From Paraphysomonas bandaiensis (Eukaryota; Chrysophyceae): a stretch of DNA of 64,000 nucleotides. The translations under genes were made by a program, and so were the position numbers. Below are positions 33,701 through 44,654 of the stretch, piece by piece (the stretch's first letter is position 1; every line of letters begins with the position of its first letter). The notes beneath the pieces are model-generated. The model saw nothing but the letters and a program-made list of their open reading frames with translations, was not told the origin of the DNA and made no database searches. Location: the NCBI GenBank assembly GCA_965644295.1, contig CBFFRP010000136.1:186001-250000 (forward strand). Direction: 5' to 3'.

Positions 33701-36700
33701 CCAGATTCACATAGTTTGTTCTACTGCAGCAGCTGTTGTATGTAGTAATCCGACGCAAGAAACGCTGGAAATGCTTTTGAACGTGTTGACTACAGTGTCT
33801 GATGGTGGACGAAAGTATCGCTTGCCATCTGAAGTGGCACTGTATATAGGAGAAAGAATAGGAATGGTATCGAGTGCACAGGGCGTTTTTGACTTCGTTA
33901 AGTATAATACTTGGGAGGAGGACTGGGGATTCTTGGGTTACTACAAGGCACTCTGTGTGATTCGTGAGCTCTCGTTTAGGGAAGAATACTTTCGGCAAGA
34001 TGATTGCAGTGTAGTTATTGAAATGATATTTCCTAGCAATACCTTACTTCAGGAATATCTGGTTATGTTTTGGAGAGCTAGGGTCTTGCAGCTAGAGTGT
34101 GCTGCGAGAGCTTTCTGTCTGTACCCTGAAAAATACAAGCAACAGATGGGCGATGTTGTCCTGCAGAGTTTGTTGGATATTGATACCCGAGTACGCTCAA
34201 CTGGGCAATATATGCTATCGTTGTTGTTTCGGTTTCTCAAGAACCATTCTATCATATACTCGACCGTGAGAGATCATATCGATGTAGATAGGACCATATT
34301 CGACTGCATCACGCTCCAGACTTATTCTCCTGAAGGGTTATATACTGGAGAGGCTCATATTCTTGACGACTGTGTCGTGTCTCGTGTGCTGGCTTGTACA
34401 CGCTGTGGTATGGCAAGCAGGCGAGTGCTCCATTTGGCTCTGCGTGACGTCCTCTATCTCTGTGGCCTGCACCCTCAGTGCCGGCAAGACAATGCCATAC
34501 ATATTTCACCCTTGTCTTCTGTTAATGACACCTTGAGGCTGTGTGTAAAACATATGGCACGCTGCAATGGATATTCTTCTGAGGGCTTATTGCTTCGTGA
34601 CCACTTGGAATGGATAGTTCAAGAGTGGCTAAAAGTACACAAGCACGAGTCTGAAGAGTTATGCTATAAAATACAGTACTTTCCCTTCTATATATTTGGT
34701 TATGATTCATTGTCTGTATGTTTGTCGGAACTGAGTAGTGTTATTGTCCCGCTGATATGTTCGTTGGAGCCATGGATACACAGGTGGAATACTTTGTCGG
34801 CTTATGCTGAGCAATGCGGGTTTGGTCAAGAGGACTCATCGCTTGCCTTGATTCTGCGCCAGAACATTGTGAGTATCAAAAGTAGAGAGATATTGTTATC
34901 AAGTGGCTTCTATAATTCTCCTCTTGGTATTGAAATTACGTGTCACAGTGAAAGTGATTGTAAATCTCAGGCACGGTACCTTAAGTTGTTCATTGATCGA
35001 ATGTCGAACCTTGAGGAACTACAACGATTTGCACGGAAAAACTTGACTGACGTTGTTTACCAGTTGCTTATGCTGGTTGCTTTCGATCCTGACTTATCTC
35101 GTGTTGACGATGTATTGTCTGGATCTATTTTTGGTGACATGAATCACATAGTATGGTACGAAGAGTATGAGAAGCAGCTGACATGCTTACTTAATTTCAC
35201 TGCAAGAGAATTTCAGCTGACCAATTTTGTGTCCCTGGTGTGTGATGTGAATGCTCTTTACTTACTTGCTCAACTTCGCACTCATATACGAGAGACCCGC
35301 AATGATTTCACGGCCTTTTTTCTTTCGTGCTCTGTGTGTTACATTTCTGGCTGTGTAGTATCTGATAGCTTTTTAGTAACTCAAGACGCCAACGGCGGGG
35401 CGGGTTTGATATATCGTTCCGTCATAGCCTGCTTATTTACATGTATTGAGTGTTTTCCACAAAGTATATTCATCGTGATAAATTGCGTGTCGAATGTTGT
35501 TAGTTCCGTAACTGCATTTTTAAAGAGTAAGCGCATTCCGTCGTGTTCCTTTCAAGCAATTGTTCCGGACATGTTTGCAGAAATTTTATGTCTGCTTTAT
35601 GTAATTACAATGAAGGAAAACAACCTTTCTCTAAATCCCACTTGTGCAGTTAGGGATGGGCATTTGAGTATGAGGTATGCCGCACTGATGGAGTCCGATG
35701 TATTTTGTCCCGACAAGTGTTCTGAAATTTTACATAGACTTCGTGCCACCATTTTAGAAATGCTGGAATGGGGGAAATTGGACAAGGCCTGCTCTGTGTC
35801 CATGTGTCTTCCTCTTCCTTGTAGCGTGCTATCTGTTGTTAGTGCCGATGGTTTCCTGTGCGACTCCTTTAAACATCAGGATACCAACTCACCAAACGTG
35901 GTCCATCGCATTGAGTATTTTGATGATGTGGTGTCGGCAATGCTGGGAGGGCAGTTAGTTGCAAAAGGCTTGATATGGCTGCAACTTCATGAAATCAAGG
36001 AAATGTTGCAACCGCAAACATGCTCTGACCAGGTAGCTGGCGAGGCTCTCTGGCGGAAAGATGTTGATATTGTTGCATCCTTTGTTGCGTCTTTGTTATC
36101 TTTGGGCAATTCTGAAGGGATAGTGGAGGTCTCCAAGAATTTACAAACCGATATTGCGTATGTTCTCGGAAGTTTAGGATTTGTTGATTTACATTCCATA
36201 GGTCACGGTAAATTGATGTCGCGACCAATTGCGGAATATGACCCACAGGCATTAAAAATGAGGTTGTTGTCTAAACTCATGCTCAGTATATGGGAGGGGG
36301 GCACTGATGTTGCGAGAGCATCGTTAGGAGCGATTCGCAACGTTCAATTTACTGGATGCATGGCGTCGTATGTGTCCGATGTGCAGAATGCTCGAGATAG
36401 TTTTTTGTCTGTGACTTCGATTCTGAGCAAGAGTCTTGTTCCCTTTCATTACGAATATCAAAGGCACTCGGCCGACCAGTCATCCGAAGCATGGAGCAGC
36501 CGAACTTGGAGTACAGCAGGGAAGGATTATGATATGTGGTTAAAAAATCTCGTTGCGACATTGTTGTCGAAATGTTATTGTGGCCTTCAAGAGAATTCAG
36601 TTGGTCCACCCGTCTCAGCAGTAAATACAGGAGGCCAAAGCAAGTCCAGTCTCAGTGGAAGTGACGTTTTCCTGTCATGTTTTTTACAAGTCTCTAAAAC

Positions 36701-39700
36701 TTCGACTGTTGTTGCAGAGTGCCTCTTCCCTCTTATATTATTTGACCTCCTTAGTCACGATGATTCGTCAGGTAGAGTGGCAGAAAAAGTAGGATATTTG
36801 ATGAGAACACACCTATTCAGCAAGGATTGCACATTGCCTGCAGCAACACGTATTGGGTGTGACTGTATGGTGTTCATCCTGCGTCAGAATATTTCGAAGC
36901 ATATCGAAAATTCTTTACAACGGAATAGGAAACGCCCTCTGGAATCACAGAAGTCCAGCAGGAGAGAAGACACGTGGTCGCTTCCATATTCAACTGGCCT
37001 CAACATTGACTACAAAATTGTGGCAGAAGCTGCTCTCCGATGTGGGTATGTGTGTACTGCAGAGCTGTTTGTTGAACTTGCAGCTGAGGCTATACGCGGT
37101 GATGTTGTCCAGCACAGTATTTCCTCTCGCAGAAGCCTTATTAATGGTGACGAGGATAACAGCATCGCTCACCTTGCCGACTTGCAGCTTCGTATATATA
37201 AGGATGTACACAACCCGGACGCTATCTTCGGGGTGACTCAGAGTTCAGATTTGTCCACACAGGCCCTTGTGTATTCTCACACGGGCCAGTGGACGGAGGC
37301 GCTGGCTGCATATGACTGTATTGCTCAGTGTGGGGGCATTTTCTCCCGCGCTAAAACTGATTTCGAGGCAGCGCAGTATGGGACGGCACAATCTCTTCAT
37401 GCTTTAGGCTATCGTTCTGTTTTGCAAAGGTATATCTCGGCACCTACTTTCGGTAGCGAGCCGGAATCTTCTCAAAGTCTCTTGGATAGTACAACGAGTG
37501 CACTCTCTGAACAAGGTGTCAAATCCGCTCTGCATCTCAGTCAGTGGTCTTGTGGGACAATGCACCAAATCTTTGACTCTACGTGTGCACAGAAACCACC
37601 TATGTCTCTTCGTTCCAATGTTAATAATTATGATTTCATCAGCAGTAGTATTACCGCTGCTCTTCGAGATATTTGTTCTGGGGACAGAGTTAGTTCACAA
37701 AGTCGAATTGACGCCTGTATTCGCATGTTTTTTCCTCGAGTTACTGACCTATTTCAAGAAGAAACGTCAAAGAGTATGATGATTCAGCTGGCCGATTTAC
37801 AGCAGCTCGTAGAAGTTGGGGAGGCGATAAGCCTCGTAAATCCCAGGAATGAAACTGATCTCCATACAACTCTATCTCATGCTCCTATAAACGCTGAAAG
37901 TTTAAATAAAATAATTAATTCGTGGAGAGGGAGGTTGTCATGCACATTCAGTGACTCTGTGTTTTGTGAAACGATTTTGTCGTTGCGGTTATCGATACTG
38001 TTTTCGTTGCTTGGTTCTCGCTGCATTGAGTTCTCTCATTTTTTGCTCTTATTAGATCAAGTCCACGATGCTATCGACTCAAAGAATGCTGCCCATGCAC
38101 TTAGCCCTATTCTCTACAAAATTCGCGGCTTACTTGAGACATCGTCTGGTGCCCGTACATCGACTGCTAATGTCACCAATGTATGCCCGTTTCCAACAAT
38201 TTCTGTAACCAGTGCTACTAAAGCACGCTATGCGATGCAGGAAGCTCGCCTGTTATGGAGTAAGGGTTTACACGACGTCGCGCTGAACACCATGGTAGGT
38301 GATGCCATTGCCCCACTCAAAAGGGTGTTGTTAAAATCAAGCCGCACGAGAAGAGATTGGGGTGAATCAGAAGATTCCGCTATTTCAGATTCTCTATCCG
38401 AGGCGTATCGCATCAGTGGTAATTGGTTGTCGTCGAAGAAAGGGGCAAGTGGATCGCAAATTGTGACTTCTTTTTTTATGCCAGCTGTGAAAGCGGCAAG
38501 ATCAGTGTCTCAGAAAGTTGGAGCTCATTTGTCGTTGGCTCGTTTTAACCTTCATTTACATCACACTGTTAAAAATCGAGTAGGGAGTGCGGAATGGATT
38601 CAGGGAAAGAAGGTATCAGAAGACAGAAAATATGAGTATGAGCAGTGCTTGGCACTATACAAAGCAAAATATCCTCGGGAATCAGCCGTGAGAAAATCTG
38701 ACAAGGCTGAAGAGTTGGCACTCAAAAGGCACATGGTGGTGCTCAAGAAGGAGTTAAGTATAGATGCTAAAGAGCGCGAAGCAGTGGAGAATTCAGTTCA
38801 AGACCACCTTATTAATGCACTCAAAAACTATAAGGAGGTTTTGGCCTTGTCAAAAGAGTCCGATATGGATACAATTTTTCACGTTATTAATATTTGGTTT
38901 CAGTATTCAGAATCGAAGGAAGTAAACGACGTGTTTAGGGATATTGTGTCCGAGACCGCAAGCTTCAAGTTTGTTTCTCTAACGTATCAAATAATGTCTC
39001 GATTGGATGGATCTGGAGATGCTGGTAAAAGTAGTCTGCAACGAACATATCCTGTATCAACTGATGGAAAAGCAGCAGTGCGGGATGTACCATCACCTTG
39101 TGCTTCCGATTTTCAGTCAGTACTACGTAATCTTTTATTTGCTCTGTGTCGGGACCATCCATACCATACTCTTCCTCAACTTTTTGCACTTGTCAATGAG
39201 AAATTGAAGTTAGATAATATTTCAGATGGTTATAATGTTCTATCGTCAACATCTACTTCTGGACATGAAGGCTCTACTAGGATTCAGGCAGCTAGAGGTA
39301 TACTGCATAGGCTAAATTCTGAGTTCTTGTCAACGGGACGATATGCTAATTTGGTTGAGTCTATGGACCTGGTTTTCCGCACTTATATCGAACTCTCTCT
39401 CACAAGTGTTGAGCAGTGCATAAACGACAAAAAAACTAAGGACGTTAGATTTACTGCTTTACATCAGTATCGTGGTAAAGTCCCTTTCCACCAGCGCATT
39501 GGAAGTGTGCGATCATCTCGTGCAACTTATGACGCGCCGTCGACCTGCATTCCTGTGTTGACGAGAAGCCAAGCAATCCATGCAGATTGCGACTATAGTG
39601 ATGCTGTCTTTATCACAGGATTTGCTGATACCTTCTCTCTGACGGATTCTGGTCTCTCTCGACCAAAGATAATTAAATGTGAAGGAAGCGATGGGAGAAT

Positions 39701-40736
39701 ATATACTCAACTCGTTAAAGGAGGCGATGATACGAGGCAGGATGCAGTTATGGAACAAGTCTTTGACCACGTAAATGTCATGTTGAGGACGAATAAAGAG
39801 TGTAGGAAGCGGAATTTGTCCGTGAGGACGTACAAAATAATTCCCATGACCCAGCAAAGCGGAATCATCGAATGGGTTGAGAATACTGTTCCATTTGGGA
39901 CGTACTTATGTGATAAGCCGAAGGAGAGGTTATTGGGTGCTCATTCCAGATACTTTCCTCAGGATATTTCACATCTTAAAGCGAGAGAGAAGTTTGCTGA
40001 TGCAAAAGACAACAAAGAAGCCGTTTTCAATGATATTTGTGCACAATTTCACCCGGCTTTTCGTTTTTTCTTTCTGGAGAATTTTCCCGATCCGTCTGTG
40101 TGGCTAAGTAGTCGCGTTGCTTACACACGTACAACTGCAGCAACTTCAATGGTAGGATACGTGTTAGGGATTGGGGACAGACATTCCCATAACATTTTGA
40201 TCGACTATAAGAGTGCTGAGGTTATACACATTGACTTCGGAATAATGTTTGAACAAGGGAAAGCATTGGGTACCCCAGAGACAGTACCATTCCGGCTTAC
40301 ACGTGACATTGTGGATGGTATGGGTATATGTGGATGCGAGGGAACATTTCGGCGGTGTTGCGAAGAGGTTCTTAAAGTATTGCGTGCTAACTCATCTCAG
40401 TTATTAACTATCTTGGAGGTAGTTATTCACGACCCTCTCTATAAATGGTCCCTGTCTCCGATACAGGCTCGGAAGAGGCAGCGCGCTGAAGGAGACAGCG
40501 TTCGTCCACTTTTTGCCATTGCAAATGATACTGGTGTGGACACTTCAGTTCACAATAGTTCAAGTATGGATGCAGCACAGAGGGCATTGCTGCGCATTAA
40601 GGATAAGCTCCAAGGATACGAGGATCCCAGTGGCGAAAGCTTGAGTGTAGAAGGACAAGTGGAGCTCCTAATTAATGAAGCTATAGATCCAAAAAATCTA
40701 TGTATGCTTTTTCAAGGCTGGGCGCCGTGGCTGTAA
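30771..40736 (+). CDS. ATM: ATM serine/threonine kinase (PIKK), intronless
   Basis: DNA double-strand-break checkpoint kinase of the PI3K-like family, acting in the nucleus with the MRN complex. A single open frame of 3321 codons, somewhat longer than human ATM (3056). The N-terminus has a candidate TAN motif ('LRSDKITIRAKGKKKLLEF'), then about 2000 residues of helical solenoid. A FAT-type region follows, then the kinase: 'GGDDTRQDAVMEQVF' (~2983), catalytic loop 'LGIGDRHSHNIL' (~3133), activation loop 'HIDFG' (~3153). After this comes the ATM-specific 'TPETVPFRLTRDIVDGMGI' and 'GTFRRCCEEVLKVLR'. The FATC tail ends 'IDPKNLCMLFQGWAPWL'. These separate ATM from ATR, DNA-PK and TOR. All neighbouring genes have introns; this one has none in 10 kb. 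Confidence 0.97.
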   Translation: MANCSGIVQWLRSDKITIRAKGKKKLLEFISLDRIFVCGNDRQWWDIIRAVIEWECKELTASRGKRRDCDSENAVFVRQTMRHGLDLCHLSPKKCADIINHVLSMLCNKDLSQTYHNEHLSILHECLENMKFVSAIELQETLNVLNFMKGYVTERNVSSREIVRIMQGLAQTTLKEGHSSGIIPALLEWFQQLLQETPVSSPSFDKLLPALCDAHTTVLDLHGIDCVSEIFRYVDGLLVAISRVLPQLSVSGRDPLLRLLLSYIRTCCTGSCGLRLCTADPLKKSLNQLLEVVSHTDFLKGLMVHMRSQYMSRHSTSTATQSLTPPTNDTFVNYLEDTRFNLHLEVIASLTSAAASQSDSCTNCCPIHCELFRAIESSPSQFSHSGTHGNNYSQSYLSMPSSTSRPVGGTSANQAVVESRLYLLHALCTTPFRRYTLCPPCAHPKNDSNDIFLACELVRWVHLLRNQLFNHIRNRSPSQLCGAILTALEGIAIASYSLSVEHSKLRSAWSDFVETLIISEVTCSLLRGPVSRSSLPESLLKLLTFLLESKLLHEPAIYALMQHLWANSACLRDLRLVESCCFFQLLSHLLLTSSSIEAVRSIASASFENSTDECGTSSTNNEWLAHLHEGKPVRGVLCATLWLDSLLEAPSNQRVSALAQVPGYIYGLKALAATSLGLNRVCTDGGRENWECIFAREMDGILLGRVNWCERSVLDRVTAYASLQEKEVESAMDCAGSVFTPNAVFESATTALDMLCVLYRRVEAKAVGELSLDETVEHVTSWQLVSLFLAAVYIAIAEAVGSMGLRNERMEHIVRDSLKQFWLVMRMIFNALSSRPCLLRGNTGSTGTVEYVSCCSALVARAACVGGTTRSINGSDNSRKYMVECCDEMLSYIPLVVNEAVGDDYTTAGSATSMGMRRGVSGSTLRSSSRDISDTGDDFDVFMECIGPKQQFQDMPSCEGIVSDISQTDLRLLFSDHQIHIVCSTAAAVVCSNPTQETLEMLLNVLTTVSDGGRKYRLPSEVALYIGERIGMVSSAQGVFDFVKYNTWEEDWGFLGYYKALCVIRELSFREEYFRQDDCSVVIEMIFPSNTLLQEYLVMFWRARVLQLECAARAFCLYPEKYKQQMGDVVLQSLLDIDTRVRSTGQYMLSLLFRFLKNHSIIYSTVRDHIDVDRTIFDCITLQTYSPEGLYTGEAHILDDCVVSRVLACTRCGMASRRVLHLALRDVLYLCGLHPQCRQDNAIHISPLSSVNDTLRLCVKHMARCNGYSSEGLLLRDHLEWIVQEWLKVHKHESEELCYKIQYFPFYIFGYDSLSVCLSELSSVIVPLICSLEPWIHRWNTLSAYAEQCGFGQEDSSLALILRQNIVSIKSREILLSSGFYNSPLGIEITCHSESDCKSQARYLKLFIDRMSNLEELQRFARKNLTDVVYQLLMLVAFDPDLSRVDDVLSGSIFGDMNHIVWYEEYEKQLTCLLNFTAREFQLTNFVSLVCDVNALYLLAQLRTHIRETRNDFTAFFLSCSVCYISGCVVSDSFLVTQDANGGAGLIYRSVIACLFTCIECFPQSIFIVINCVSNVVSSVTAFLKSKRIPSCSFQAIVPDMFAEILCLLYVITMKENNLSLNPTCAVRDGHLSMRYAALMESDVFCPDKCSEILHRLRATILEMLEWGKLDKACSVSMCLPLPCSVLSVVSADGFLCDSFKHQDTNSPNVVHRIEYFDDVVSAMLGGQLVAKGLIWLQLHEIKEMLQPQTCSDQVAGEALWRKDVDIVASFVASLLSLGNSEGIVEVSKNLQTDIAYVLGSLGFVDLHSIGHGKLMSRPIAEYDPQALKMRLLSKLMLSIWEGGTDVARASLGAIRNVQFTGCMASYVSDVQNARDSFLSVTSILSKSLVPFHYEYQRHSADQSSEAWSSRTWSTAGKDYDMWLKNLVATLLSKCYCGLQENSVGPPVSAVNTGGQSKSSLSGSDVFLSCFLQVSKTSTVVAECLFPLILFDLLSHDDSSGRVAEKVGYLMRTHLFSKDCTLPAATRIGCDCMVFILRQNISKHIENSLQRNRKRPLESQKSSRREDTWSLPYSTGLNIDYKIVAEAALRCGYVCTAELFVELAAEAIRGDVVQHSISSRRSLINGDEDNSIAHLADLQLRIYKDVHNPDAIFGVTQSSDLSTQALVYSHTGQWTEALAAYDCIAQCGGIFSRAKTDFEAAQYGTAQSLHALGYRSVLQRYISAPTFGSEPESSQSLLDSTTSALSEQGVKSALHLSQWSCGTMHQIFDSTCAQKPPMSLRSNVNNYDFISSSITAALRDICSGDRVSSQSRIDACIRMFFPRVTDLFQEETSKSMMIQLADLQQLVEVGEAISLVNPRNETDLHTTLSHAPINAESLNKIINSWRGRLSCTFSDSVFCETILSLRLSILFSLLGSRCIEFSHFLLLLDQVHDAIDSKNAAHALSPILYKIRGLLETSSGARTSTANVTNVCPFPTISVTSATKARYAMQEARLLWSKGLHDVALNTMVGDAIAPLKRVLLKSSRTRRDWGESEDSAISDSLSEAYRISGNWLSSKKGASGSQIVTSFFMPAVKAARSVSQKVGAHLSLARFNLHLHHTVKNRVGSAEWIQGKKVSEDRKYEYEQCLALYKAKYPRESAVRKSDKAEELALKRHMVVLKKELSIDAKEREAVENSVQDHLINALKNYKEVLALSKESDMDTIFHVINIWFQYSESKEVNDVFRDIVSETASFKFVSLTYQIMSRLDGSGDAGKSSLQRTYPVSTDGKAAVRDVPSPCASDFQSVLRNLLFALCRDHPYHTLPQLFALVNEKLKLDNISDGYNVLSSTSTSGHEGSTRIQAARGILHRLNSEFLSTGRYANLVESMDLVFRTYIELSLTSVEQCINDKKTKDVRFTALHQYRGKVPFHQRIGSVRSSRATYDAPSTCIPVLTRSQAIHADCDYSDAVFITGFADTFSLTDSGLSRPKIIKCEGSDGRIYTQLVKGGDDTRQDAVMEQVFDHVNVMLRTNKECRKRNLSVRTYKIIPMTQQSGIIEWVENTVPFGTYLCDKPKERLLGAHSRYFPQDISHLKAREKFADAKDNKEAVFNDICAQFHPAFRFFFLENFPDPSVWLSSRVAYTRTTAATSMVGYVLGIGDRHSHNILIDYKSAEVIHIDFGIMFEQGKALGTPETVPFRLTRDIVDGMGICGCEGTFRRCCEEVLKVLRANSSQLLTILEVVIHDPLYKWSLSPIQARKRQRAEGDSVRPLFAIANDTGVDTSVHNSSSMDAAQRALLRIKDKLQGYEDPSGESLSVEGQVELLINEAIDPKNLCMLFQGWAPWL

Positions 40737-40945
40737 TTATGTGATTTATGATTTCGTTGCTTCAGCTAGATTATTTACTTTGCTGCTATTACGGGCCATT
40801 ATTTACTTGATAACTAGATATTTAGCAATAGACATGTACATTTGGATTCCTAATTGTGAGTATTGAACAGGCTCTTATCGCATTGCAAGATCAAATAGCA
40901 TAGTACTAAGATCAGCATATTAGTTTCATCAATAAAGTACCGCTA

Positions 40946-41260
40946 TGTTGGAATACGTACAGTTCTCTAAGATAGTACTGTAGAATACGTTAAATACAAT
41001 GTGAAAACAGTAATACGTAGTCAATAGTCAAAGGTGCTATATAGCTATAACTGTGAAACTGAGCGAAGTATTATATCATGACGATTCGAGATACGGAAGT
41101 TGAGCAGTGGTTTACATGAACGAAATAATTTACATACATGTGTTACATGACAACACACACGATTGTGTATACAATTATAATAACGTAATCTATCTAGTTT
41201 GACTAACTTAAACTTCTCTTAAAACTATCTTAATCATCAGAAAATGGTCAATACTCAATA
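40946..41260 (+). repeat. 5' LTR of copia element 2
   Basis: 315 bp. Lacks about 13 bp present in the 3' LTR near GTTGACATACATG. Its last A again supplies the A of a gag ATG. Confidence 0.9.
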
Positions 41261-43094
41261 TGGTAGCGAATGCGGAGGAGAGAGCTGATGTTCCATGGTT
41301 CGACGAGAGCAACGTTGAGCAATGGATCGAAGATTTCTAGACGTTCCTTATGAGAAAGGAGCAGAGTGAGGTGGCTCTAGAAAGGCCACCAGAGGAAGAG
41401 GACTTCGGAATTCAACCCCTGAACAGTCTTGAGACCAAGTCCTACAAGGAAGCGGTGGACAAGTATTGGAAGGCAAATGAAATTGCCTACTCATACTGCA
41501 GAGAGGCGGTGAAGCGATCTCCGAAGGCGCTGCAGAAGTTTCATCTGAAGCACAAGGATTTCAAGGCAGCTGAAGGAACTATAAACAAGTTCAGCGCCAG
41601 AGAGATGGTTAGCACTTTGAAATTGTGTTTTGAAGGAGGAAAACAAAACAAGATTAGTGTTTTGCTCGCTCAGTGTGGATCATTCAAGATGAAGCCAGGG
41701 GAGACCGCGAAAGAATATGTACTGCGTTTTGAGCTGCTTCTCCGTGAACTTCAGGCGCATAACCAAACGGTAACTGAAGGAGGGAATTATCAGTGATGAA
41801 TATGACGGTTTGAATTATGCCCTGTATTTAATGCCCGATGATGTACCATATGAATTGTTATCCAAACGTATCGAACAGTTCGACGACACCAAGTATGGGA
41901 GGAAAATCATAGAGAAAAAGCGCAAGAGCACGGAGGAGCTGAATCATATTAAGAAGCCTCGAAAGAAAGAGAGAGTATCTACAAAGAGGAAGTGCTCTTA
42001 TTGCTCGAAGAAAGGTATAATACACAATCATAATACAGAACAATGTAGGAAGAAAAAGGGGGAAACGAAGGGACAAAGACCGGGCAGTAAGGAATATACA
42101 GGATGCAGAGTATGCAAATCCAAAAACCATCGTGCGAACGAATGTCACCGAAATTCCACAAGATAGACCAAGAAACCCCAGAAATCTGGGAAAGTCTTCA
42201 CGTTCGAGAATATCCGCAGAGGAGGAACCGAGTCTGACTCTGAGTCCGAAGCGAATATGATTTATGACTGCGCTGTTGATATATATGAAAAAAGTGATAC
42301 ATGTTGTATGATTGACACTGACCACTATACATACATATATACATGCTGCTCGTCGTCTATGTTTTTGGTAAATGATCAGCAAGTACTCGATGAATCTATT
42401 CCATCAGATAGAGTTATCAGAGGCTCCAAGAAAGGAACTGAGATCAATGTAACAGCAACAGGAAGGGTATCGAATACTCCGAAGACATCAACAGATTTCT
42501 GTGTTCGGGAAACGTTTGAACGATATATGGGTTATGAGTTCATCGTTTGGAATGGAATTCGAATTGTGGATCACAACACTGGAGCGACAGTATTGGAGGG
42601 ACCCGTGCTTAATGGTATGACTGCGGTCCCTCCTACGCAAAACTTACTGAGTCTGCCAGGTGTATCCAGTTGTAGCAGGGGTGCACCAGTAGCAAATTTG
42701 ACTGATCAGTATGGAGAAGATGAGTTGGAGCTGCTGCAGAGGAGAGTGGGCCATTTCAACAAAGGGGCTCTAACTGAGGCACATAGAAGGATGTTGTTTA
42801 CTGGCTCAAATCTGCAAAGGAAGCACCTATCGAAGACTGCATTGAAAAAATCTTGTCTCTGTAGCATACAGTATTATGTGCCAGATCCAAAAGTACGAGG
42901 GTTTCGTTTCATACAAAGGATGATACGGATGTCAAGCCGAACATATCGGCTGATGTGCAAGTATTTCTTAATACTCCTGCACGTGGAGGAGAGCGCTATG
43001 TGGTCAAACTCACTCATCGCCCGAGTAGGATGTTCTGGGTGAAAGGCATATATAAACAAGCGTACTAAAAAGAAGAAGTGATTCAGGATTTTAG
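41260..43094 (+). pseudogene. Copia element 2 gag-protease-integrase (5' part)
   Basis: Starts with an ATG spanning the LTR junction but meets TAG at 41338. The longest pieces are 41350-41796 (Gag helices), 41810-42166 (two zinc-knuckle-like motifs, 'CSYCSKKG...' and 'CRVCKSKNHRANEC'), and 42257 onward (protease region and GAG-pre-integrase 'RRVGHFNKGALTEAHRRMLF'). Several frameshifts and stops lie between them, so no functional polyprotein is possible. The integrase core continues into the left palindrome arm. Confidence 0.9.
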
Positions 43095-43972
43095 AGAGGT
43101 GTTCGAAGGAGAGATTAGGCAGTACAAGCTGAGAATAGATCATTACCATGCTGATGGAGCAGGAGAGCTGGTGGTGAATCTGGAACTTAGGAGTTATTTG
43201 AGGTCACATGGCTGCTACAAACACACTTGGTCCCACATGGCTGCTACAAACACACTTGGTCTTCAACAGATAGTCCAGAGATGAATGCAGTGGGGAAGCA
43301 AAAATTCAGGACTGTATCAGAGATGACGTTGGCGATGTTGTTGCAGTCAGGCCTACCGGTTCCATTCTGGTTAGACGCATATTATGCTGCTCGTGATCAG
43401 ACTTCCTACATGGACGGATATAGAGGATACATGTCACCATACGAGTATGTCATGGGTCAGCCACCCAGTTTAAAATATTTTAGAGTATAGGGGTGTAAAA
43501 CTTATATATTGACACCTAAGGCTGACAGGCGAAAGGACTGGGACGACAAATTAAAGATTGGACACCTAGTGGGATATTCGGAGAACAAAGTGGGATACCA
43601 GCAGGTATATCTGCCAGCCACAGATATAAGGTAGTCACATGTGTGCATATACTTACGGACGAGAAAATACCTTCTCGTCCAGAGGAATATTACACAGAAA
43701 TTGATGCACTATGGGTACAGACAGAACCCAAACCGAAATCCGTTGACAATTATCAGCACCTGGATGGTTAAGACGTTTCACATCGACGATATGACGATGG
43801 ATTGTTATACAAAACCAACAGGGTGGTGGAAAGAAAGGGAGTCATAGTGGCATATCGATCACTTGTAACTGCGGGGAGGACCCACATTGAACAAAAGGTA
43901 CCTATACATATAGAAGATGTACAGGTTTGGAACACTCCTGGATATACGGGAACGAGGGACGCCTCCAGTACG

Positions 43973-44107
43973 ACTACCGGACGGAGTACGTCTACTATCC
44001 CAGCATCTGAGAGTCATCAGGTGCTCCCTGAATAATACCATGGTTAACTAGCTGCTCCTGCTGATGACTCTCAGGTGCTGGATAGTAGACGTACTCCGTC
44101 CGGTAGT
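43973..44107. repeat. Small nested palindrome within left arm
   Basis: CTACCGGACGGAGTACGTC followed by TACTATCC at about 43976 is repeated inverted at about 44080-44107, spaced by sequence including TACCATGGTTAACTAGCTG. Mirror copies occur at about 45330-45464, so this word appears four times in alternating orientation. Confidence 0.85.
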
Positions 44108-44363
44108 GAAGCAAACTTTTTTCAAACTTGGGAAAAATTCTAAATTTGGGCCTTTTTAAAAAATTCATCATGAAAACCTCATGTTTATTGTTGATATAAT
44201 TTAGACAGAGGTAATGAAGAATATTAATGTTGTGTAATGATGACGATTCCAAGAAACCTTTTTACATTATCAAGACTAAGTCATATATGGTATAATAATA
44301 TCATAATAATATTACTATAAAATACAACATGTATGTATTATTATTATATATGAATACTCTTCT

Positions 44364-44654
44364 CTAGTAACTATAACTTTCAATTCTTTTCCTGTTACGC
44401 TTTCCTTTGAGTACAGGCGCAGCTCCAACCGCTCCTGTGTCTACCCAATCGGTATTTGGAACAACTTCGATATCCCAACTACCTGATGTATTCGTTTTCT
44501 TCTTTCCGGAGGGTTTTATCGCAGGTTTCAACTCTTTCTGCCTTATACCTCTGATAATTTCACCATCAATGAATTCTATATCATACTTTCCATCTTTATA
44601 CCCAATAACACTACCATTGAAATTATACATATTTCTAATTTTTTCACCAACGGC
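44364..44654 (-). CDS. Tudor-like small ORF (left copy)
   Basis: The 88-codon ORF from ATG (44630-44364) reads 'MYNFNGSVIGYKDGKYDIEF' and then 'IDGEIIRGIRQKELKP'. The frame stays open slightly upstream ('YAVGEKIRN'). The pattern VGxK...GxVxxYxDGxYDIxFxDGExxxG is that of Tudor-type or Tudor-knot domains, which bind methylated residues or nucleic acid. The rest is basic and Ser/Thr-rich. An identical frame lies on the other arm. It is probably a captured fragment rather than a working gene. Confidence 0.5.
   Translation of the reverse strand, partial: AVGEKIRNMYNFNGSVIGYKDGKYDIEFIDGEIIRGIRQKELKPAIKPSGKKKTNTSGSWDIEVVPNTDWVDTGAVGAAPVLKGKRNRKRIESYSY

Noticed and set aside
30849-39857. Many antisense and out-of-frame ORFs over the ATM gene, up to 232 codons
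   Set aside because: They overlap a clearly homologous 3321-codon frame and show no family motifs; they are shadows of coding sequence.
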